From: Tritonibacter horizontis
GTDB lineage: Bacteria; Pseudomonadota; Alphaproteobacteria; Rhodobacterales; Rhodobacteraceae
Length of the DNA stretch: 64,000 nucleotides
NCBI RefSeq assembly: GCF_001518015.1
Contig: NZ_LPUY01000100.1
Coordinates: 17,050 to 81,049, forward strand
Direction of reading: 5' to 3'
Position numbers and translations under genes: made by a program. The notes below the pieces were generated by a model that was given only the letters and a program-made list of their open reading frames with translations, had not been told where the DNA came from and did no database searches. Each line of letters opens with the position of its first letter. Within the stretch, counting starts at the first letter, position 1. Shown in pieces: positions 53,447-63,508 of this stretch.

Positions 53447-55336
53447 CTACTTGGCGAACCCAAGCGCCTGCAGCGCGGTTTTGATTTCCTCCAGGACCTG
53501 GGGGTCGTCGATGGTGGCCGGCATCTTCCAGTCGGTGCCATCGGCGATGGCGACCATGGTGGCGCGCAGGATCTTGCCCGAGCGCGTCTTGGGCAGGCGT
53601 TCCACCACGCAGGCCAGCTTGAAGGCTGCGACGGGGCCGATGTGGGCCCGCACCTGTTGTACCACCTCGGCGACGATATCGGTGTGGGGGCGGTCGCAGC
53701 CCGCGTTGAGGCAGAGAAAACCAAGCGGCAGCTGACCTTTCAATGGATCCGCAACCCCGATCACCGCACATTCGGCAACATCCGGGTGCCCGGACAAGAC
53801 CTCTTCCATCGCGCCGGTCGAGAGCCGATGTCCGGCGACGTTGATCACATCATCGGTGCGGGCCATGATGTAGAGGTAGCCGTCGTCGTCCATCAGTCCC
53901 GCATCGCCGGTTTCGTAATATCCGGGAAAGCTGGCCAGGTAGCTTTTGCGAAAGCGGTCCTCGGCGTTCCACAGCGTCGGCAATGTGCCCGGGGGCAGGG
54001 GCAGTTTTACCGCGATGGCGCCCAATTCGCCCGGTTTCATCGGCTTGCCCTCTGGGTCTAGGATATGCACCTCGTAGCCCGGCATGGGAACCGCCGGAGA
54101 GCCGAGCTTGGTTGGCAGTTCTTCGATCCCCAGGGGGTTCGCGGCGATGGCCCATCCGGTCTCCGTTTGCCACCAATGGTCGATGACCGGCACCCGCAGC
54201 TTGTCCTGTGCCCAGGTGATGGTATCCGGGTCGGCGCGTTCCCCGGCCAGATAGACCTGCCCAAGGTTGGACAGATCATATTTGGGAATATGCGCGCCCG
54301 TCGGGTCTTCGCGCTTTACCGCGCGAAAGGCGGTGGGCGCGGTAAAGAACGATTTGACCTTATGTTCAGACATCACCCGCCAGAAGGTGCCCGCGTCCGG
54401 GGTGCCGACGGGTTTGCCCTCAAAGACAACCGTGGTGTTGCCATGGATCAGCGGCGCATAGGCGATGTAGCTGTGCCCGACCACCCAGCCGACATCGGAG
54501 GCCGCCCAGAAAACATCACCGGGATCAACGTTATAGATGTTCTTCATCGACCAATGCAGGGCCACCAGCTGCCCGGCGGTGTGGCGGATGACGCCCTTGG
54601 GCTGTCCGGTGGTGCCGGAGGTATAGAGAATATAGGAGGGGTGATTGCCCTCGACCGGCACACAGTCCGCAGGCTCCACCCCGTACTGGAAACCGTGCCA
54701 GTTGACATCGCGGCCCTCGATCAGCTTGGCAACCTGTTGTTCGCGCTGAAAGATGACGCAGAACTCCGGTTTGTGGGTGGCCTGTTCGATAGCCCCGTCC
54801 AGAAGCGGCTTGTAGGGGACGATGCGACCCGGTTCCACCCCGCAGGAGGCGGCGATGATCGCCTTGGGGGTGGCGTCGTCGATGCGCACGGCGAGCTCGT
54901 TTGCGGCAAACCCGCCAAAGACCACCGAATGCACCGCACCGATCCGGCCACAGGCCAGCATCGCCTCCAGCGCCTCCGGGATCATCGGCATGTAGATGAT
55001 CACCCGATCGCCCTTTTCGACGCCTTTCGCCCGCAGCGCCCCCGCGAGGGAGGCCACCCGGTTGCGCAGCTCGAGAAAGGAAATCTGGCGTTTGGTCTGA
55101 GTGATCGGACTGTCGTAGATGATTGCGGTCTGCTCGCCCCGGCCGGCGGCGACATGGCGGTCCACGGCGTTGTAGCAGGTGTTGACCCTGGCATCGGCGA
55201 ACCATTCGTACAGGCCGTCGCCAACCGTGCTCAGCGCTTTGGTTGGTGGCCTGTCCCAATCGATGGCGCGGGCGGCCTCCATCCAGAACCCCTCCGGGTC
55301 CGCCTTCCACTGTGCGTAGACCTCAGAATATGTCAT
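53447..55336 (-). CDS. prpE: propionyl-CoA synthetase
   Basis: A 629-residue acyl-CoA synthetase that activates propionate. The N-terminal WFADARVNTCYNAVDRHVAA and YDSPITQTKRQISFLELRNR are PrpE-like rather than Acs-like. AMP-binding YILYTSGTTGQPKGV and the acylation-sensitive lysine motif PKTRSGKILRA are present. AAGGAGGA lies 5 bases before the ATG at 55336. Its promoter region carries TTTGCAAA boxes expected for the short-chain acyl-CoA regulator. Confidence 0.94.
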   Translation of the reverse strand: MTYSEVYAQWKADPEGFWMEAARAIDWDRPPTKALSTVGDGLYEWFADARVNTCYNAVDRHVAAGRGEQTAIIYDSPITQTKRQISFLELRNRVASLAGALRAKGVEKGDRVIIYMPMIPEALEAMLACGRIGAVHSVVFGGFAANELAVRIDDATPKAIIAASCGVEPGRIVPYKPLLDGAIEQATHKPEFCVIFQREQQVAKLIEGRDVNWHGFQYGVEPADCVPVEGNHPSYILYTSGTTGQPKGVIRHTAGQLVALHWSMKNIYNVDPGDVFWAASDVGWVVGHSYIAYAPLIHGNTTVVFEGKPVGTPDAGTFWRVMSEHKVKSFFTAPTAFRAVKREDPTGAHIPKYDLSNLGQVYLAGERADPDTITWAQDKLRVPVIDHWWQTETGWAIAANPLGIEELPTKLGSPAVPMPGYEVHILDPEGKPMKPGELGAIAVKLPLPPGTLPTLWNAEDRFRKSYLASFPGYYETGDAGLMDDDGYLYIMARTDDVINVAGHRLSTGAMEEVLSGHPDVAECAVIGVADPLKGQLPLGFLCLNAGCDRPHTDIVAEVVQQVRAHIGPVAAFKLACVVERLPKTRSGKILRATMVAIADGTDWKMPATIDDPQVLEEIKTALQALGFAK

Positions 55337-55726
55337 AGGGATCCTCCTTGATGTCTCCTCTTGCGCAGAGCCTAGGCGCAAGCCTTTGGCCGGAGCAAGC
55401 ACCGGCGCTGGGCCTGCGCCAAATTGCAGCGGTTTTTTGAATAGGTTTGCCAAGCTGGATTGCAAACTTTTGCAAACTCGGTGTTGCAAGCGGGACTGAC
55501 GAAGGCAAACGCGTTGCTCTGCAAATTTGCAAACAGGTCAGCGGGCGGTCGCGGGTGCCATCGCGACTCGGCCCCCGCCGCGCGTCTCGGCCGATAGCGC
55601 CCGCGCCAAAAGGTCTGACACACACCAGGGAGATGCACAAAGAGAGCCTTACAAAGCGCGGCACGCAAAAGGCGCGACCGATACGGCCCGCCTTGTGCAG
55701 TGCTGCGGATGTCGGCGCGCAGCCGG
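55337..55726. promoter_or_regulatory. 390-bp prpE upstream region with TTTGCAAA repeats
   Basis: No gene is present. ATTGCAAA (55459-55466) and TTTGCAAA (55469-55476) are followed by GTTGCAAG (55483-55490), and TCTGCAAA-TTTGCAAA lies at 55518-55533. TTTGCAAA pairs are the reported recognition sequence of ScfR/PccR-type regulators of propionyl-CoA metabolism in Rhodobacter. The boxes are 123-197 bp upstream of the prpE start. Confidence 0.65.
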
Positions 55727-58006
55727 TTAGCTGTAATGCCCGACCGGGGTGCCCGCAATCGCGGCCATGTTCAACAGCCCCCGTGCGGTAATCGACTGCG
55801 ACACGATATGGGCGCGGTTGCCCATCCCCATCAGGATCGGACCGACTTCCAGCCCGCCAGAGCGCATTTTCAGAATGTTGCGCACCCCGGAGGCCGCATC
55901 CGCATGGGCAAAGATCAGCACATTGGCCGCGCCTTCCAGCCGGGAATTCGGGAAAATCCGGTCTCTCAGGTTCGGGTCCAGCGCGGTGTCAATGTTCATT
56001 TCCCCCTCGTAGATAAAATCACGGGGGCGACTGTCGAGGATTTCCAACGCGCCGCGCAGACGGGCGCCGGTGTCACAGGGGATATTGCCGAACTGGCTTT
56101 GGGAACACAGGGCGATCTGTGGTTTGATGCCAAACCGGCGGACATGCCGGGCGGCGCCGATGACGGTCTGGGCGATCTCTTCGGGTGTCAATTCGATCCG
56201 CACCTGCGTGTCGGCAATAAACAGCGGGCCGTCCTCCAGGATCATCATCGACAATGCCCCATGGGGCGCATAGGTGCCGCCCCCCAGGATCTGGGTGACA
56301 TAGTTCAGATGCCAGCGATATTCGCCAAAGGTGCCGCAGATCAGACTGTCGGCTTCTTCACGATGGACCATGATCGCGCCAATCGCCGTGGTGTTGGTGC
56401 GCAGGATCGCCTTGGCCAGATCCGGGGTGACGCCCTGGCGTTCCATGATCTGGTGGTAGCTGGTCCAGTATTCACGATACCTAGGGTCATTTTCGGGGTT
56501 TACGATCTCCACGTCTTCGCCGACGCGGATCGACAGGCCGAGCCGCTCTGCACGAGCCTCGATCACATCGGGGCGACCGATCAGGATCGGGGTTTCAGTG
56601 GTTTCGCGCAGAATTTCCTGGGCGGCGCGCAGCACACGTTCGTCCTCGCCCTCGGCAAAGACAATCCGGCGTGAGGCCGCGCGGGCCGCCTCAAAGACCG
56701 GCTTCATCAAAAGGGCGGATTTGAACACGCTCTGGTTCAGCTTGGCCCGGTAGGCGGAGAGGTCTTCGATGGGCCGTTTGGCGACGCCGCTTTTCATCGC
56801 GGCTGTGGCGACGGCGGTGGACACGACCGCGACCAGACGCGGGTCAAAGGGTTTGGGGATCAGGTAATCCGCCCCAAAGGTCAGCTGCTCCCCCTTGTAG
56901 GCGGCGGCGGCTTCGGCGGATGTCGTGGTGCGCGCCAGCTCTGCGATGCCCTCGACACAGGCGATTTGCATCTCGTCGTTGATCTCTGTCGCGCCGACGT
57001 CCAGCGCACCGCGAAAGATGAACGGAAAACACAGCACGTTGTTGACCTGGTTCGGAAAATCGCTGCGCCCGGTGGCGATGATCGCATCCGGAACCACCGC
57101 GCGGGCCAGATCGGGCATGATTTCCGGCGTCGGGTTGGCAAGGGCAAAGACGATGGGACGCTGTGCCATCTTTTTCACCATCTCGGGCGTCAGGACATTC
57201 GGCCCCGACAGGCCAAGGAACAGATCCGCGCCGTCGATCACCTCGTCCAGGGTGCGTTTGTCGGTCGCTTGGGCAAAGGCCGCTTTTTGCGGGTTCATAT
57301 CTTCTTTGCGGCCCTGGTGGACGACGCCGTGGATGTCACACAGCCAGATGTTTTCGCGTTTCACGCCCAGTTTCAACAGCATGTTGAGGCAGGCAATCCC
57401 GGCTGCGCCGCCGCCGGTCGACACGATCTTGATCTCGTCAAATCGCTTCTTGGCCACAAACAGCGCATTGGTCGCCGCTGCGCCAACCACAATGGCGGTG
57501 CCATGCTGGTCATCGTGAAAGACCGGGATGTTCATCCGTTCGCGGCAAAGCTTTTCAACGATGAAACAATCGGGCGCCTTGATATCTTCGAGGTTGATCG
57601 CGCCAAAAGTCGGTTCCAGCGCGCAGACGATATCGGCCAGTTTCTCCGGGTCGGTCTCATTCACCTCGATGTCGAAACAGTCGATATTGGCGAAATTCTT
57701 GAACAGGACCGCCTTGCCCTCCATCACCGGTTTTGACGCGAGCGCACCGATGTTGCCCAGCCCCAGCACCGCAGAGCCATTGGACACCACCGCGACCAGA
57801 TTCCCGCGCGCGGTATAGCGCGCGGCGTTGGCCTCGTCGTCCTTGATTTCAAGACAGGCTTCGGCGACGCCGGGGGAATAGGCCCGCGCAAGATCATAGC
57901 CTGTGGCCAATGGCTTGGTGGCCCGGATTTCCAATTTACCCGGTCGCGGGAATTCATGATAGTGCAGGGCCGCGTCGCGCAGGCTTTCCGAGGTCTTGTC
58001 GGTCAT
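55727..58006 (-). CDS. maeB: NADP-dependent malic enzyme with C-terminal phosphotransacetylase-like domain
   Basis: A 759-residue MaeB that decarboxylates malate to pyruvate with NADP. The malic domains occupy about 1-430 ([64 protein letters not shown]). The PTA-like domain occupies about 430-759 ([38 protein letters not shown]) and is thought to be regulatory. AGGAG lies 10 bases before the ATG; a palindrome GTTTAGTGCTAAAC (58032-58045) lies in the promoter region. Confidence 0.97.
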   Translation of the reverse strand: MTDKTSESLRDAALHYHEFPRPGKLEIRATKPLATGYDLARAYSPGVAEACLEIKDDEANAARYTARGNLVAVVSNGSAVLGLGNIGALASKPVMEGKAVLFKNFANIDCFDIEVNETDPEKLADIVCALEPTFGAINLEDIKAPDCFIVEKLCRERMNIPVFHDDQHGTAIVVGAAATNALFVAKKRFDEIKIVSTGGGAAGIACLNMLLKLGVKRENIWLCDIHGVVHQGRKEDMNPQKAAFAQATDKRTLDEVIDGADLFLGLSGPNVLTPEMVKKMAQRPIVFALANPTPEIMPDLARAVVPDAIIATGRSDFPNQVNNVLCFPFIFRGALDVGATEINDEMQIACVEGIAELARTTTSAEAAAAYKGEQLTFGADYLIPKPFDPRLVAVVSTAVATAAMKSGVAKRPIEDLSAYRAKLNQSVFKSALLMKPVFEAARAASRRIVFAEGEDERVLRAAQEILRETTETPILIGRPDVIEARAERLGLSIRVGEDVEIVNPENDPRYREYWTSYHQIMERQGVTPDLAKAILRTNTTAIGAIMVHREEADSLICGTFGEYRWHLNYVTQILGGGTYAPHGALSMMILEDGPLFIADTQVRIELTPEEIAQTVIGAARHVRRFGIKPQIALCSQSQFGNIPCDTGARLRGALEILDSRPRDFIYEGEMNIDTALDPNLRDRIFPNSRLEGAANVLIFAHADAASGVRNILKMRSGGLEVGPILMGMGNRAHIVSQSITARGLLNMAAIAGTPVGHYS

Positions 58007-58031
58007 GAAATGAAGGCTCCTGATGGTGGTT

Positions 58032-58045
58032 GTTTAGTGCTAAAC
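58032..58045. promoter_or_regulatory. 14-bp dyad upstream of maeB
   Basis: GTTTAG-TG-CTAAAC is a perfect inverted repeat (6-bp arms) 25 bp before the maeB start, within a divergent promoter region. It could be an operator; no known regulator is matched. Confidence 0.4.
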
Positions 58046-58264
58046 TATCTGGCGGCTCAGGGGAACCGGCATTCTTGACCTTTGGGCAGGCTCGGCAGGC
58101 CATTGCTGGTGCAGGCTGGCGTTTGCACCGTCCCGAAGCTGTGGCAGATCGGGGGTGGCGGGCCTGCGAGCGCGCGCTTCCCGCTTGAACCGGTCGGGCA
58201 GAGCGCGCAGGGTGGCGACAAACCAAGACTGCGACCCAGAGGACCCAGAGCCGGAGACATGAAT

Positions 58265-59356
58265 ATGGCCGAAACACGTGCGGAAATCCTTTTGCCAACA
58301 GCCGAGTTGCGCGAGGATATTCCCTTCTTCACCAAGGTCCTGGGTCTGAAACTGGATATGATCTACCCGGCGGATGATCCACGGGTGGGGGTGTTCTCTG
58401 GCCATGGATTGCGGCTGCGGATCGACCGCGATGCACAGACCGCGCCGGGGGTGATCCGCATTCTGACCGATGCGCCAGACAGCTTTGCCGATGGCGCTCG
58501 TCACCTGACGGCGCCCAATGGCACTGAGGTTTTCATCGAAAACAGCAACCCGCCGCTGGAGATGCCGCAGACTGCGCATAGTTTCGTTGTCCGGCGGCTG
58601 AAGGATCAGGCGCCCTGGATCATCGGTCGCGCCGGCATGCACTATCGCGATCTGGTGCCGGACCGGCTGGGCGGGTCGATCATCGCCAGCCATATTCGTA
58701 TTCCCGACGGCGGCCCGGTGCCGGATATGGTGCATTTTCACAAGGTCGGATTCCAGCTGATCTTTTGCATTCATGGCTGGGTCGATGTGGTCTACGAGGA
58801 TCAGGGCGACAAGATGCGCCTGACGCCGGGGGATTGTTTCATCCAGCCGCCGGAAATCCGCCATCGGGTGCTGGAGGCCAGCGACAATGTGCAGGTGATC
58901 GAAATCGGCGTTCCGGCGGAACATGTGACCGAGATCGACCATGACATGACCTTGCCAACGCCGCATCGGCGGCCCGACCGCGAATGGGACGGCCAGCGGT
59001 TTGTCTTCAATCAGGCGGCCGGCGCGGCGTGGCGCCCATTCCGGCTGCCGGGATTTATCTGCCGGGACACCACCATTGCCGATAATACCAACGGGGTCGC
59101 CGGGGTCGAGGTGGTGCGGCCTGCGCCGGGCGGCGGCACCAGCCCCTGGGCCAGCCACGACACCGACATTCACTTTACCTTTGTGATGCGCGGCACGGTG
59201 ACACTGGCGGGCGAGGGGCGCGACCCCTATGATCTGGAGCAGGGAGACGCCTTTGTGATCCCGCCGCAGATGATCACCCGGCTGAGCAACGCCTCGCAGG
59301 ATCTGGAATTGCTGGAGGTCACCTTGCCCGGTCGTTTCCGCACGACGCTGGCGTAG
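58265..59356 (+). CDS. double-cupin protein with N-terminal VOC-like domain
   Basis: A 363-residue protein. The first ~95 residues look like half of a glyoxalase/VOC domain (AEILLPTAELREDIPFFTKV, then GVFSGHGLRLRI). Two cupins follow: the first with MVHFHKVGFQLIFCIHG and LTPGDCFIQPPEIRHRV, the second with HDTDIHFTFVMRGTV and EQGDAFVIPPQM. The ATG at 58265 is preferred to 58259 because GGAG sits 8 bases upstream. It might be a metal-dependent dioxygenase or isomerase; the function is not recognised. Confidence 0.75.
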   Translation: MAETRAEILLPTAELREDIPFFTKVLGLKLDMIYPADDPRVGVFSGHGLRLRIDRDAQTAPGVIRILTDAPDSFADGARHLTAPNGTEVFIENSNPPLEMPQTAHSFVVRRLKDQAPWIIGRAGMHYRDLVPDRLGGSIIASHIRIPDGGPVPDMVHFHKVGFQLIFCIHGWVDVVYEDQGDKMRLTPGDCFIQPPEIRHRVLEASDNVQVIEIGVPAEHVTEIDHDMTLPTPHRRPDREWDGQRFVFNQAAGAAWRPFRLPGFICRDTTIADNTNGVAGVEVVRPAPGGGTSPWASHDTDIHFTFVMRGTVTLAGEGRDPYDLEQGDAFVIPPQMITRLSNASQDLELLEVTLPGRFRTTLA

Positions 59357-59421
59357 GATCGGGCACCCGGTGGCGCTGGACGCCTGGAATGCGGGGTCGC
59401 GGGGCCAGGGTGTCAGATCTC

Positions 59422-59439
59422 ATTTGACCATCTGGTCAA
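59422..59439. promoter_or_regulatory. perfect inverted repeat upstream of the cdd operon
   Basis: TTTGACCA-TC-TGGTCAAA has two perfect 8-bp arms separated by 2 bp and lies 111 bp before the cdd ATG, in the only sizeable gap ahead of cdd-deoA-deoB-upp. It has the look of an operator for a dimeric repressor such as a GntR/FCD protein. Confidence 0.6.
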
Positions 59440-59550
59440 AATAAAACAAGACTGGTGGAAACGTGACCTGCCGACCCGCTGCGGACTGCGCCCAGCCCCG
59501 GATCGCAAGGCGCGAGAGACCTCAAGTCTGTCAAACACGGAGTGGACCTT

Positions 59551-59985
59551 ATGACGGCTGCCGACACATCCAAGACCCGATCCGACGACCCGCATCCCCT
59601 GCGCGCCGCCGCTGCCGCCGTGCGCCTGAACGCCCACGCGCCCTATTCGAACTTCAAGGTGGGGGCGGCGATCCGTGCCCGATCCGGTACGGTATATGTC
59701 GGCTGCAATGTGGAAAACGTCGCCTACCCGGAGGGCACCTGCGCCGAGGCCGGGGCCATCGCCGCCATGGTGGCGGCAGGCGAAACGGAGCTGGTCGAGG
59801 CCTACGTGATTGCGGATTGTCCCAGCCCCGTGCCCCCCTGCGGTGGCTGCCGTCAGAAGCTCAAGGAGTTTGGCACGACTGAGGTGCCCGTGACCCTCGC
59901 CACCACCGATGGGGTCGAACAGGCCACCAGCATCGGAGATCTGCTGCCCGGCGCCTTTGACGCGGGCCATATGGATCGGAGCTGA
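59551..59985 (+). CDS. cdd: cytidine deaminase
   Basis: A 144-residue zinc enzyme converting (deoxy)cytidine to (deoxy)uridine. It has the zinc-ligand Cys64 and catalytic Glu66 in YPEGTCAEAGAI, and Cys97/Cys100 in PPCGGC; APYSNFKVGAAI marks the substrate site. GGAG lies 9 bases before the ATG at 59551; a GTG three codons earlier is less likely. First gene of the pyrimidine salvage operon. Confidence 0.95.
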   Translation: MTAADTSKTRSDDPHPLRAAAAAVRLNAHAPYSNFKVGAAIRARSGTVYVGCNVENVAYPEGTCAEAGAIAAMVAAGETELVEAYVIADCPSPVPPCGGCRQKLKEFGTTEVPVTLATTDGVEQATSIGDLLPGAFDAGHMDRS

Positions 59986-59989
59986 GGCG

Positions 59990-61330
59990 ATGGATGCGCG
60001 CGCGGTCATTGCCAAACTTCGCCGACACCAGGTTCCGACCGCAGCCGAGTTGCATTGGTTCGCCCAGGGGCTCGCCGGCGGGGAGGTCAGCGACGCGCAG
60101 GCGGGGGCCTTTGCCATGACGGTCTGCCTGAACGGGTTGCCCGCCGAGGCCCGCAGCGCCCTGACGTTGGCGATGCGCGACAGCGGCGACGTTCTGACCT
60201 GGGACTTGCCGGGGCCGGTGGTGGACAAACATTCGACGGGCGGTGTCGGCGACTGTGTGTCCCTGCTGCTGGCGCCGGCCCTGGCGGAATGCGGGGCCTT
60301 TGTGCCGATGATTTCCGGTCGCGGTCTGGGCCATACCGGCGGCACATTGGACAAGCTCGAAGCGATTCCCGGCCTGACCACACAGATCCCGCAGGCACGC
60401 CTGAGCCAGATCGTGGCCGAGGCCGGCTGCGCCATCGTTGGTGCCTCCGCCCGGATCGCCCCGGCGGACAAACGGCTATATGCGGTACGCGACGTCACCG
60501 CCACCGTTGAAAGCCTGGATCTGATCACCGCGTCGATCCTGTCCAAGAAACTGGCCGCAAGCCCCGAGGCGCTGGTGCTGGATGTGAAGATCGGCTCTGG
60601 CGCCTTTATGAAAACACCCGAGGAGGCGCGCGCGCTTGCCACCTCGCTGGTGGAGACCGCCAATGCTGCGGGCTGCCCGACGCGGGCGCTGATCACAGAT
60701 ATGAACCAACCGCTTGTCAATGCGCTGGGAAATGCGTTGGAGGTGGCAGAGGTGATGCGGGCTCTGACCGGGGCATCGAGCCCTGCGGTTGAAGATCCGT
60801 TGGGTGACATGCGCGCGCAGCCGATCCTTGAGATCACCATCGCCCTTGGTGGCGTGCTGTTGCATCAGGCCGGACTGGTTGAGAGCGTGGCGGCGGGGGA
60901 GGCGAAAATCGCAGCCGTGCTGCGCGATGGGCGCGCCGCCGACAGGTTCGCGCGTATGGTTGCCGCGCAGGGTGGCCCGCTTGATTTTGCCGAAAAATGG
61001 GAGCGGTTCCTGCCCGAAGCGCCGGTGATCCTGGAGGTCACCAGCCCAGAGACAGGCTATGTCGCGGCCATCGACGGTGAGGCCTTGGGCCTGACCGTGG
61101 TCCGCCTCGGCGGTGGCCGAATGGTCGAGAGCGACACGGTCGATCCTTCGGTCGGGATTTCCGACCTGCGCCCGCTGGGCGCGAAACTGACCAAGGGCGA
61201 TGTGATCGCGCGCATCCATGCCGCCCGCCCGGCGGCCGCGCAAGAGGCGGCGATGGCCTTGCGGGCGGCGGTGACCATCGCGCCTGCGGCCCCGGCGCCG
61301 CTGCCGCTGGTGTATGAAAGGATCGGATGA
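59990..61330 (+). CDS. deoA: thymidine phosphorylase
   Basis: A 446-residue phosphorylase that splits thymidine/deoxyuridine into base and deoxyribose-1-phosphate. Family motifs: VVDKHSTGGVGDCVSLLLAP, ISGRGLGHTGGTLDKLEAIP, SKKLAASPEALVLDVKIGSG. The ATG at 59990 lies 4 bp past the cdd stop, with GGAG 8 bases upstream. The stop overlaps the deoB start. Confidence 0.97.
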   Translation: MDARAVIAKLRRHQVPTAAELHWFAQGLAGGEVSDAQAGAFAMTVCLNGLPAEARSALTLAMRDSGDVLTWDLPGPVVDKHSTGGVGDCVSLLLAPALAECGAFVPMISGRGLGHTGGTLDKLEAIPGLTTQIPQARLSQIVAEAGCAIVGASARIAPADKRLYAVRDVTATVESLDLITASILSKKLAASPEALVLDVKIGSGAFMKTPEEARALATSLVETANAAGCPTRALITDMNQPLVNALGNALEVAEVMRALTGASSPAVEDPLGDMRAQPILEITIALGGVLLHQAGLVESVAAGEAKIAAVLRDGRAADRFARMVAAQGGPLDFAEKWERFLPEAPVILEVTSPETGYVAAIDGEALGLTVVRLGGGRMVESDTVDPSVGISDLRPLGAKLTKGDVIARIHAARPAAAQEAAMALRAAVTIAPAAPAPLPLVYERIG

Positions 61331-62547
61331 TGGCGCGTGCGTTCCTTGTCGTCATGGATTCGCTCGGCATTGGCGGCGCGCCCGATGCCGGCGCCTATTT
61401 CAACAAGGATCTGCCGGATCTGGGGGCGAACACGCTGGCCCATATCGCCCAGGCCTGCGCTGAGGGACGCGCCGACGTAGGGCGGTCGGGGCCACTGCAC
61501 CTGCCGACACTTGCGGGGCTTGGACTGGGCGCAGCCCTGCGGCTGGCCTCCAGCCAGCCGGCGCCGGGGCTTGACCGCGATGATGCGCCGCGTGGTCGCT
61601 GGGGCGCCGCCAGCGAGATCAGCGCCGGAAAGGACACCCCTTCGGGGCATTGGGAGCTGGCCGGGGTGCCGGTGCCCTGGGACTGGACCTATTTCCCCGA
61701 GACCGGTCCGGCCTTTGACCGCGACCTCGTGGCCCATGTGGCGGCGGCGGCGGGCACGGACGGGATTCTCGGCAATTGTCACGCCTCCGGCACAACGATC
61801 ATTGCCGATCTCGGGGCGGAGCACCTCCGGTCGGGCTGGCCGATCTGCTATACCTCGGCTGACAGCGTGTTTCAGATCGCCGCCCATGAGACGCAGTTCG
61901 GCCTCGACCGGTTGCTCGATCTTTGCGCGGCGGTGGCGCCGCGACTGCACGCGATGAAAGTGGGCCGGGTCATTGCACGCCCCTTTGTCGGCTCCGCCGA
62001 GGCGGGATTTACCCGCACCCCCAACCGGCGCGACTATGCGATGAAGCCACCGGCACCCATCCTGACCGACTGGGTTCAGGCCGCCGGAGGGCAGGTGTAT
62101 GGCATCGGCAAGATCGGTGATATCTTTTCCATGCAAGGGATTGATACGCTGAAAAAAGGCGAGGATGCCGCCCTGATGGGCCATCTGGCCGAGGCAGTAG
62201 AGACTGCCGGTGCGGGCAGCCTGACCTTTGCCAATTTCGTCGAATTCGACAGCCTGTATGGCCACCGGCGCGATCTGTCGGGCTATGCCCGCGCGCTGGA
62301 ATGGTTCGATCGGGAGATTGCCAAGATCCTTTTGGCCTTACGTCCGGGGGATCTGATGGTGCTGACAGCAGACCATGGCAACGACCCCAGCTGGCCGGGC
62401 ACCGATCACACCCGCGAACGGGTGCCGGTGCTGGTCGCCGGGGCCGGCGCAGGGCCGCTCGGGCTGGTGGGATTTGCCGATGTGGCGGCCTCGGTCGCGG
62501 GTCATCTGGGGATTGCGGCACCGGGGCCGGGGCGCAGTTTCCTGTGA
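61327..62547 (+). CDS. deoB: phosphopentomutase
   Basis: A 406-residue Mn-dependent mutase converting (deoxy)ribose-1-phosphate to the 5-phosphate. Metal ligands are visible in FLVVMDSLGIGGAPDA, VLTADHGNDPSWPGTDHTRE and the ASEISAGKDTPSGHWE segment. The ATG overlaps the deoA stop by ATGA (a second ATG follows at 61330). It continues the breakdown begun by DeoA. Confidence 0.97.
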   Translation: MMARAFLVVMDSLGIGGAPDAGAYFNKDLPDLGANTLAHIAQACAEGRADVGRSGPLHLPTLAGLGLGAALRLASSQPAPGLDRDDAPRGRWGAASEISAGKDTPSGHWELAGVPVPWDWTYFPETGPAFDRDLVAHVAAAAGTDGILGNCHASGTTIIADLGAEHLRSGWPICYTSADSVFQIAAHETQFGLDRLLDLCAAVAPRLHAMKVGRVIARPFVGSAEAGFTRTPNRRDYAMKPPAPILTDWVQAAGGQVYGIGKIGDIFSMQGIDTLKKGEDAALMGHLAEAVETAGAGSLTFANFVEFDSLYGHRRDLSGYARALEWFDREIAKILLALRPGDLMVLTADHGNDPSWPGTDHTRERVPVLVAGAGAGPLGLVGFADVAASVAGHLGIAAPGPGRSFL

Positions 62548-62646
62548 CAGATCCGGCGGGGCGAGGGGGCTGCGGTGGAAAACACCTTGCCTGCCTCCCG
62601 GCCCGCCGCTTATGAGGTTGCAAACACAGAACGAGGAGCCTGCCTG

Positions 62647-63279
62647 ATGAATGACCACCTGACAGTCGTGGACCACCCGCTGGTGCAGCACAAACTGACG
62701 ATCATGCGGAACAAGGGCACCTCGACCTCGGAATTCCGCCAATTGCTGCGGGAGATCACGCAGCTTCTGGCCTATGAGGTGACGCGCGAGCTGCCGATGA
62801 CGACCACCTCCATCGAGACCCCGATGGAAGACATGGAAGCGCCCATTCTGGCGGGCAAGAAAATGGCGCTGGTCTCCATCCTGCGGGCGGGCAACGGCAT
62901 GCTGGATGGGGTGCTGGAGCTGGTCCCTTCGGCACGGGTCGGGTTTGTCGGCATGTACCGGGACGAAGAGACGATGCAGCCGGTGCAATATTACTTCAAG
63001 GTGCCGCAACAGATCTCCGACCGGATGGTGATCGCCGTGGATCCGATGCTGGCCACTGGCAATTCCTCGGCGGCGGCGATTGATCTGCTGAAAAAGGCCG
63101 GTGCCACCGATATTCGCTTCCTCTGTCTGCTGGCCGCCCCCGAAGGCGTCGCTCGCATGAAAGAAGCCCACCCGGATGTGCCGATCATCACCGCGTCGCT
63201 GGATCGGCAGCTGAACGAAAAAGGCTATATCATGCCCGGTCTGGGGGATGCTGGCGACCGGATGTTCGGCACCAAGTAG
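62647..63279 (+). CDS. upp: uracil phosphoribosyltransferase
   Basis: A 210-residue enzyme making UMP from uracil and PRPP. Motifs: [20 protein letters not shown], the PRPP loop [18 protein letters not shown], and [18 protein letters not shown] at the C-terminus. GAGGAG lies 8 bases before the ATG. Fourth gene of the operon, it recovers the uracil freed by DeoA. Confidence 0.97.
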   Translation: MNDHLTVVDHPLVQHKLTIMRNKGTSTSEFRQLLREITQLLAYEVTRELPMTTTSIETPMEDMEAPILAGKKMALVSILRAGNGMLDGVLELVPSARVGFVGMYRDEETMQPVQYYFKVPQQISDRMVIAVDPMLATGNSSAAAIDLLKKAGATDIRFLCLLAAPEGVARMKEAHPDVPIITASLDRQLNEKGYIMPGLGDAGDRMFGTK

Positions 63280-63508
63280 CGCTTGAAGGTCAAGGCCGGG
63301 TCACGGGGCCGGATCGAGCCGGGCGTGGGGGCAGGGCGACGGGCGGACCAGCCCCGCCAGCCAGTCCGCCGTGGCCTGCGTGACCAACCCGGCGCATCTG
63401 TTGGAAACAGGCGACGAAATGACCAAAGCGGCGCAATTGTTGCCAGCAATTCCTTTACTCTGCGCCGGGTTTCAGGCATCCTTGCGCCACATATTGTGGG
63501 GCGGGTCC

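Noticed and set aside
53447..55336. Calling this gene acetyl-CoA synthetase (acs)
   Set aside because: The N-terminal WFADARVNTCYNAVDRHV region and the 629-residue length fit PrpE better than Acs.
58032..58045. CIRCE heat-shock element upstream of maeB
   Set aside because: Only the AGTGCTAA part resembles CIRCE; the N9 spacer and the second TTAGCACTC arm are missing.
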